DNA of 63,387 nt from assembly GCA_023383705.1 (NCBI GenBank), contig JAHDYM010000006.1, positions 1-63,387 of the forward strand, written 5' to 3'. Source of the stretch: Gammaproteobacteria bacterium (GTDB taxonomy: Bacteria; Pseudomonadota; Gammaproteobacteria; Steroidobacterales; GCA-2729495). Below are positions 58,410-63,387 of this stretch, one piece after another; position 1 is the first letter of the stretch; each line of letters begins with the position of its first letter. The notes beneath the pieces were generated by a model, which ran no database searches, was not told the DNA's origin, and worked only from the letters and a program-made list of their open reading frames with translations. The position numbers and the translations under genes were made by a program.

Positions 58410-59518
58410 ATACCGCAGCCAATCCGGCGCTGCCGCTGCGGGGTGTGAACTTCGGTGGCTGGCTGGTGCTCGAGAAGTGGATGACGCCGAGCCTGTTCGC
58501 GGGACTGGCCGCCACCGACGAGACCACCTGGTGCGTGGAGCAGGGGGCGGCCGCAGCGCCGCGGCTTCGCGCGCACTGGGACAGTTTCATCACGCAGGAT
58601 GATTTTGTCTGGCTGGCGGGTGTCGGCATCAACGCGGTGCGGATTCCGCTCGGGCACTGGATCTTCGGGCCGCCCTATCCCTTTCATCCCGTGTATGGCA
58701 GCAATCCGCAGCCTTTCGTTGAAGGTGGCATCGAGGTGCTGGACCGGGCGATGGCCTGGGCCGCGGCCGCCGGCCTGCGCGTGGTGCTGGACCTGCATGC
58801 GGCGCCCGGTTGCCAGAACGGTTTCGACAATGGCGGCATGCTCGGCGTCTGCGAGTGGCACACGCGCGCTGAATACCTGGCGCATTCAGTCGCTGTGCTG
58901 GAGCGGCTGGCGGCGCGTTACTGCGATTCGCCAGCCCTGTACGGCATCCAGATGCTGAACGAGCCGCGCTGGGATGTGCCGACTGCGTTGCTGAAGGACT
59001 ATTACCTCGACGCCTGTCGCGCCATCCGCAGGCACTGCGATCCGGCGCGGGTGGCGGTGATCCTCCACGACGGTTTCCGCTCGCACCGGGAGTGGCTCGG
59101 CTTCCTGCAGCCGCCGGAGTTCCGCAATGTGCTGTTCGATGTGCATCGCTATCAGTGTTTCGAGCGCGCGGACCTCGATCTGGACATGGCCGGGCACCTG
59201 CACAAGGCCGGTGTGTTGTGGCGGGACGAGGCCGAGCTGATCCAGCGGGAACTGCAGTTGCCGGCGATCGCGGGGGAGTGGAGCCTGGGACTCGATCTGC
59301 GCACGGTGTCGCTGTGGGCCGAGGGTCCGTTCAACCATGCGCTGGAGCACATGGACGAGCTGGCATTGCAGTCGGCGTACCGCGACTACGGTGCCGCGCA
59401 GTTGCGCGCCTTCGAACGCTACCGTGGCTGGTTTTTCTGGAGCTACCGCACCGAGACCACGCCGGCCTGGTGTTTCCGCGACTGCGTCGAAGCGGGCTGG
59501 CTGCCGCGCTTTCAGTGA
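58406..59518 (+). CDS. GH5-type glycoside hydrolase (exo-beta-1,3-glucanase-like)
   Basis: 370 aa, TTG start overlapping the previous stop. LRGVNFGGWLVLEKWMTPSLF is strikingly like fungal exo-1,3-glucanases of GH5 subfamily 9. Other GH5 sites: LDLHAAPGCQNGFDNGG, IQMLNEPRWD (acid/base Glu) and PAIAGEWSLG (nucleophile Glu). No signal peptide, so an intracellular enzyme acting on imported oligosaccharides, or one needing another export route. Its last 7 bp overlap the convergent ABC gene. Confidence 0.88.
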   Translation: MNTAANPALPLRGVNFGGWLVLEKWMTPSLFAGLAATDETTWCVEQGAAAAPRLRAHWDSFITQDDFVWLAGVGINAVRIPLGHWIFGPPYPFHPVYGSNPQPFVEGGIEVLDRAMAWAAAAGLRVVLDLHAAPGCQNGFDNGGMLGVCEWHTRAEYLAHSVAVLERLAARYCDSPALYGIQMLNEPRWDVPTALLKDYYLDACRAIRRHCDPARVAVILHDGFRSHREWLGFLQPPEFRNVLFDVHRYQCFERADLDLDMAGHLHKAGVLWRDEAELIQRELQLPAIAGEWSLGLDLRTVSLWAEGPFNHALEHMDELALQSAYRDYGAAQLRAFERYRGWFFWSYRTETTPAWCFRDCVEAGWLPRFQ

Positions 59519-61242
59519 GCTGCGGGCGCGTCCTGCGGGCGCGTGCTTGCCGCGATCCGGTTGAGCGTGATTTGCCGTTCGTGCAGCGCCTCAAGCTCCG
59601 GATGTACGCCGATGGTCAGCAGTGTGGTGCCGGGCAGCTCCCGGCGCAGCATCGCGAAGATCAGCCGCTCGCCGGCCGGGTCGAGTGCGTCGGTGGCTTC
59701 CTCCATGCACAGCCAGCGGGGCCGCTGCAGCAGGGCGCGGACGATGCCGAGCCGCTGCCGGGCCCGGAGCGGCAGGACCTGGTCCCAGTTGTCGATGGTG
59801 TCGAGGCGCGGCGCGAGCCAGCCGCTGCCGGCGCACTCGAGCGCGGCGCGCACGGCGGCATCGCTGAAGGCTTCCGGCGCCTGCGGATAGCAGAGTGCCG
59901 CGCGCAGCGTGCCCTCTGGCAGGAACGGCTGCTGGGGCAGGAAGAGGATGGTCTCGCCCCGGGGCAGCAGCACCCGGCCGCTGCCCCAGGGCCACATCCC
60001 GGCCAGCACCTTGAACAGGCTGGCGGTCACGGTCGGGTCGCCCCGCACCAGCACGCGCTCGCCGGCGGCGATCGTGCTGCTGAAATTTTCCAGCAGCAGC
60101 GTCCCGGATGGCTCCGCGATGCACAGTTCCTCGAACACCAGCTGGCCGTCAGCGGCTGCTTGCAGGCTGATGCGCGGCTCTGCCTGGGCCTGGCGCGCGG
60201 CATCGAGTCGCTGCATGTCCTCATACAGCGACAGCACCCGCTCGGCGGAAGTGCGGCACATGGCGATGCCGCCAATGTTGTCCACCGGCCAGGACAGCGA
60301 TGAGGTGAGACGCTGGAAGGCCTGCGCGGCCTGCATCAGCGCGCCGAGCGACATCACGCCGAGGATGTACTGGGGCGCCGCGACCAGCATCGGGAACACC
60401 GGCAGCAGTCCGCCGTAGGCGGTGGAGAAGGAGGCGATGCCGAGATAGGCGAGCGACTGCCGGTCCCAGTCGTGCATGACCCGCTCGAAGCGGCGCATCG
60501 CCTTGCCGCGCTCCCTCGGCTCGCCGTGCAGGAGCGCGATCGCCTCCGAGTCCTCGCGCATGCGCGACAGGCCGAAGCGGAAATCCGCTTCCGCACTCTG
60601 CAGGGCATTGCTCGTGCGCACCAGCGGGCGACCGAGCGCCCAGCCGAAGAGGGTGCCAAGCCCGGCGTACAGGAACGCCAGCGGCACCATGTAGCCCGGC
60701 ACCTGCAGCGAGGTGCCGGGCACGCGCATGGTGCCCGACACATTCCACAGGATGTCGATGAACAGGCCGAGGCTGAGCAGCGAGAACACCAGCGTGTGCC
60801 CGAGCGCGATCGCGGACTCGGTGGCGATGCGGATGTCCTCGGCGATGCGCTGGTCGGGATTGTCGTGCTGGCCGGCGCTGAACTGCAGGCGGTAGTGGCG
60901 GCCGTCCTCCATCCACCGGCCGATCAGCCGGTCGGTGAGCCAGGTGCGCCAGCCGAGCTGCAGGCGGCGCTTGACCAGCAGGTGCACGGCGGTGACGCCG
61001 ATCGAGACCAGCAGGATCAGCGCGAAGACGCCGACCTGGAGCAGCACGCCCGGCACCGAGCGCTGCTCGAGCGCGTCAAACAGCTCCCGGTTCCAGTAAT
61101 TCCCCCAGACCGTGATGCCGACCTGCGCCACGGTCAGCAACAACAGCAGCAGCGTCATGCCGCGGACCTGCCACTTGCGCTCCGAATTCCACCAGGGACC
61201 GGCCAGGCGGAGTATGCGGCGGAGGAATTCAGTGGACATCAT
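59512..61242 (-). CDS. SbmA/YddA-like ABC protein with degenerate ATPase motifs
   Basis: 576 aa. The N-terminal membrane part has about five helices (TLLLLLLTVAQVGITVWG, LLQVGVFALILLVSIGVTAV, etc.) and RRLQLGWRTWLTDRLIGRWM...NPDQRIAEDI, the ABC_membrane_2 signature of YddA/SbmA peptide or cobalamin importers. The nucleotide-binding part keeps the fold but its Walker A is RGDPTVTASLFKVLAG (no GK[ST]), the signature is PLRARQRLG rather than LSGGQ, and Walker B is WLCMEEATDALD. Transport by ATP hydrolysis is therefore doubtful. Confidence 0.85.
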   Translation of the reverse strand: MMSTEFLRRILRLAGPWWNSERKWQVRGMTLLLLLLTVAQVGITVWGNYWNRELFDALEQRSVPGVLLQVGVFALILLVSIGVTAVHLLVKRRLQLGWRTWLTDRLIGRWMEDGRHYRLQFSAGQHDNPDQRIAEDIRIATESAIALGHTLVFSLLSLGLFIDILWNVSGTMRVPGTSLQVPGYMVPLAFLYAGLGTLFGWALGRPLVRTSNALQSAEADFRFGLSRMREDSEAIALLHGEPRERGKAMRRFERVMHDWDRQSLAYLGIASFSTAYGGLLPVFPMLVAAPQYILGVMSLGALMQAAQAFQRLTSSLSWPVDNIGGIAMCRTSAERVLSLYEDMQRLDAARQAQAEPRISLQAAADGQLVFEELCIAEPSGTLLLENFSSTIAAGERVLVRGDPTVTASLFKVLAGMWPWGSGRVLLPRGETILFLPQQPFLPEGTLRAALCYPQAPEAFSDAAVRAALECAGSGWLAPRLDTIDNWDQVLPLRARQRLGIVRALLQRPRWLCMEEATDALDPAGERLIFAMLRRELPGTTLLTIGVHPELEALHERQITLNRIAASTRPQDAPAAH

Positions 61243-61350
61243 GCCGGCCCTATCCTAAAGCAGTCGCGCCGGTCCGGGCAGAACGGGGGCGCCCAACTCT
61301 GTAGAATCGACCCCACAACCAGAACAATGATCCGTGGAGGAATGTTCCGC

Positions 61351-62346
61351 ATGAGCAGTAACGCAAAAGCCGCCGGCGTGCCGGTCAGCGTGGTGGTGAT
61401 CGGTGTCGATAACCTCGATGCCTCGCTGAAATTCTATGCCGGCACCCTGGGGCTCACGGTCGCCGAAAGCCGCGTCTGGCAGGGCCCCGACTTCGAGCGT
61501 TACTGGAAGCTGCCCCCGGGCAGCAAGGCGCGCTGTGCCTTCCTCGCCCACGGTGCCGATCCGGTCGGCCGCATCCAGCTCATGGAGTTCGATGCGCCCG
61601 ACCGCAAGCTGGTGCGGCCGCCGCACATCCGTCGCGCCACGGGCCTTTTCAACCTGAACATCTACGCCAGCGACATCAAGCAGGACTATGCGCGGATCAA
61701 GGCGCAGGGCTTCACTTTCTGGAGCGAGCCGGCACACAACAAGTTCGGTCCCGTGGTCGGTGAAACGCTGGAGGCTTCCTTCGACGCGCCGGATGGCGTG
61801 GTGATCAACCTGATCCAGCTGCTCACCGAGGATCCGAAGACGGTGATCGGGCGCATCGTCAGCTTCGTTTCGAAGTACGGTCGCACGCCGACCGGCTTTA
61901 CCTCGGTGGTGACGACGGCGGCCACCGTGTCCGACATGGAGAAGGCGCTGGCCTTCTATTACGGCCCTTTGCACATGTCGCTGTTCATCGAATCCGTGCT
62001 GCAGGGCGCCGAAACCAATCGCGCGCTGAGCCTGCCCGAGCATGCGCAAACCCGCAGCGTGATCATCCAGGGCGATCACGAGTACGGCAAGATCGCGCTG
62101 GCGACGCCGATGAACTACGAGATCCCCAACCTGGTGCCGGATGCCGTGCCGCCGAACATCGGATATCTGGCCCAGTCCTTCGAGGTGGCCGATCTCGATG
62201 CGGTGGCGCGTGAATCTGCCGCGGTCGGCGCAGAAACATTCTCCGGGCCGATGGAACTCGACCAGCCGGGTCGCGGCCGCTGCCGGACCATGATCGTGCG
62301 CAACCCGGGCAGCGGCTTCCTGCAGGAACTGTTCCAGCGCCTGTAG
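61351..62346 (+). CDS. Two-domain VOC (glyoxalase/extradiol dioxygenase fold) protein
   Basis: 331 aa from ATG 61351; ATG 61342 is possible but only 2 bp behind GGAGG. The chain holds two vicinal-oxygen-chelate modules: VSVVVIGVDNLDASLKFYAGTLGL and TSVVTTAATVSDMEKALAFYYGPLHM. Metal ligands are not obvious by eye. A VOC protein just upstream of a transhydroxylase-like enzyme suggests conversion of aromatic or related ring compounds. TGTAGAAT at 61300-61307 is a likely -10. Confidence 0.82.
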   Translation: MSSNAKAAGVPVSVVVIGVDNLDASLKFYAGTLGLTVAESRVWQGPDFERYWKLPPGSKARCAFLAHGADPVGRIQLMEFDAPDRKLVRPPHIRRATGLFNLNIYASDIKQDYARIKAQGFTFWSEPAHNKFGPVVGETLEASFDAPDGVVINLIQLLTEDPKTVIGRIVSFVSKYGRTPTGFTSVVTTAATVSDMEKALAFYYGPLHMSLFIESVLQGAETNRALSLPEHAQTRSVIIQGDHEYGKIALATPMNYEIPNLVPDAVPPNIGYLAQSFEVADLDAVARESAAVGAETFSGPMELDQPGRGRCRTMIVRNPGSGFLQELFQRL

Positions 62347-62476
62347 GCCGGCGTCCCGGCAAGCCGATTGACATTTGCTAAGTGGCGGCGGGGTTGCAAC
62401 ACCGTAGAATCTTCGCCGTATATCGAGCGCCAAAAGGCCGGAAAGCTGCAGCTTTCCGCCGGTTCAGGAGAGTGGC

Positions 62477-63387
62477 ATGAAACTATCGGTCATCCTGTGG
62501 GGTATCCCGCAATCCATGCGCGCATGCGCAGCCGTGTACCCGAAGTTCGCGGCGCGCCTGAAGGAGCGTGACTGCATCGCGCAGTTCCAGCTGAAGGACC
62601 AGCCCAAGGGCCGCTGGATACAGCTCAAGGGCGGCAAGATCTCCAGCCGCGCCGGCATCCACCCGAATCCCGATTTCAGGCTGTTCTTCAAGAACGAGAA
62701 AATCGCCGCGAGTTTCCTGACCCCGCCCTTCGACCAGCTCGAGCGCATCGATGCGGCCAAGAACTTCAAGCTGACCATGCAGGGCCCGGATGCCCTGGTG
62801 GACTGGTTCATGGCGCTGGTCGCGAGCATGGAGTCCTACACCTGGACTGCCGGCACCGACATGGGCAACGGTGTCACGCGCTACACCAACGGCACCAACG
62901 GCGGACCGATCTTCGTCTATGTGAAGGACGGCAAGATCCTCCGCACCACGCCGATGGACCTCGACGACAGCGATGCCGGCTCCTACACGATCGAGGCGCG
63001 CGGCAAGACCTTCGTGCCACCGCGCAAGACCACGCTCGCTGCGCACGGCCATTGCCAGAAGTCGATGGTCTATTCGAAGAACCGCATCCTCAAGCCGCTG
63101 AAGCGCGTCGACTTCGATCCGCATGGCGAGCGCAACATCCAGAATCGCGGCAAGTCGAAGTTCGTCGAGATCAGCTGGGACGAGGCGCTCGACATCGTTT
63201 CCGGCGAGATCAAGCGTTGCAAGGCGGTCGGCCCGGGCGCGATCGCGGTGGCCAACGGCTCGCATCACCAGTGGGGCAACCTCGGCCATTACCTCAGCGC
63301 CTTCAACCGTTTCTGGAACCTGATCGGCACCACCAAGCTGGTGCACAACCCCGACAGCTGGGAAGGCTGGTTCTGGGGCGCGATGCA
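62477..63387 (+). CDS. Molybdopterin oxidoreductase, transhydroxylase-like, with SCP2-like N-terminus (3' truncated by window edge)
   Basis: 303 residues visible from ATG 62477 behind AGGAGAG. Residues 15-115 (KDQPKGRWIQLKGGKISSRAGIHPNPDFRLFFKNEK, then NFKLTMQGPDALVDWFMALV) resemble an SCP2-type lipid-binding domain. From residue ~130 the chain matches pyrogallol-phloroglucinol transhydroxylase-type molybdopterin enzymes: NGGPIFVYVKDGKILRTTPMDLDD, RGKTFVPPRKTTL, VEISWDEALDIV and HNPDSWEGWFWGA. No N-terminal Fe-S Cys motif is seen, as in that enzyme. Fusion of the two modules is unusual. Confidence 0.82.
   Translation, partial: MKLSVILWGIPQSMRACAAVYPKFAARLKERDCIAQFQLKDQPKGRWIQLKGGKISSRAGIHPNPDFRLFFKNEKIAASFLTPPFDQLERIDAAKNFKLTMQGPDALVDWFMALVASMESYTWTAGTDMGNGVTRYTNGTNGGPIFVYVKDGKILRTTPMDLDDSDAGSYTIEARGKTFVPPRKTTLAAHGHCQKSMVYSKNRILKPLKRVDFDPHGERNIQNRGKSKFVEISWDEALDIVSGEIKRCKAVGPGAIAVANGSHHQWGNLGHYLSAFNRFWNLIGTTKLVHNPDSWEGWFWGAM

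Noticed and set aside
60472..61350. Long plus-strand extension upstream of the VOC gene
   Set aside because: It mirrors the ABC transporter on the other strand and has no RBS-supported start. The VOC domain begins only after 61351.
1..63387. CRISPR array
   Set aside because: No regularly spaced repeat-spacer pattern seen; the short repeats noted are two to five copies with operator-like spacing. No cas genes either (the first gene is only Cas4-like in its Cys cluster).

Overview
The window reads as high-GC proteobacterial DNA (gamma- or betaproteobacterial by gene content; I cannot name the species). It has three parts: late and lysis genes of a lambda-like siphophage (1-31.3 kb), a block of defence and mobile-element genes (31.3-56.3 kb), and chromosomal-looking genes (56.6 kb to the end). 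The left edge cuts a nuclease gene and the right edge cuts a molybdopterin enzyme gene, so neither end of the mobile DNA can be placed.

Phage part. On the + strand: nuclease C-terminus, AlpA-like DNA-binding protein, P4-type primase-helicase, RuvC-like resolvase, DUF6362 protein, and two tandem ParB-domain DNA methyltransferases. A minus-strand pocket of five small genes follows (6.9-8.7 kb); its three transcription units each start behind a copy of the same ~38 bp promoter-like repeat. Then come the packaging, head and tail genes in lambda order: terminase small and large subunits, gpW, portal, S49 protease with a nested scaffold-like start, decoration protein, capsid, head-tail joining proteins, tail tube, a chaperone pair linked by a probable -1 frameshift, tape measure, BR0599-type protein, tip protein, a glycosyltransferase-like protein and a DUF2793 fibre. 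The lysis cassette has small membrane proteins, a GH24 lysozyme and an Rz/Rz1 spanin pair with Rz1 nested.

Defence part. A single minus-strand operon (46.2 to 32.4 kb, mostly overlapping genes) encodes a MerR/excisionase-type HTH protein, a DUF499 ATPase broken by one in-frame TGA, a compact PglZ-like phosphatase, a DUF1156 adenine methylase, an unknown 168-aa protein, a SNF2 helicase, a 434-aa protein with a HEPN-type RHxxxH motif, a 57-aa protein, a TIR protein and TcmP. The core (PglZ + DUF499 + DUF1156 + helicase) resembles type III BREX but lacks visible BrxA, BrxB, BrxF and BrxL and carries two toxin-like effector candidates. TcmP converges on a DUF5131 three-Cys protein. A 2.8 kb cassette (218-aa unknown, XRE-ImmA/IrrE protein, 82-aa protein, Cys-rich 160-aa protein) is bounded by 17 bp perfect direct repeats. 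Next are DUF3987-like, two ParB/RepB-like and serine recombinase genes, a small zinc-finger protein gene, and an AbiE toxin-antitoxin pair.

Chromosomal part. An AAA/DUF4143 ATPase, a MazG-like pyrophosphohydrolase, a GH5 glucanase-like enzyme, a SbmA/YddA-like ABC protein with a degraded ATPase site, a two-domain VOC protein, and the start of a transhydroxylase-like molybdopterin enzyme with an SCP2-like N-terminus. The last two suggest aromatic or sterol-type metabolism.
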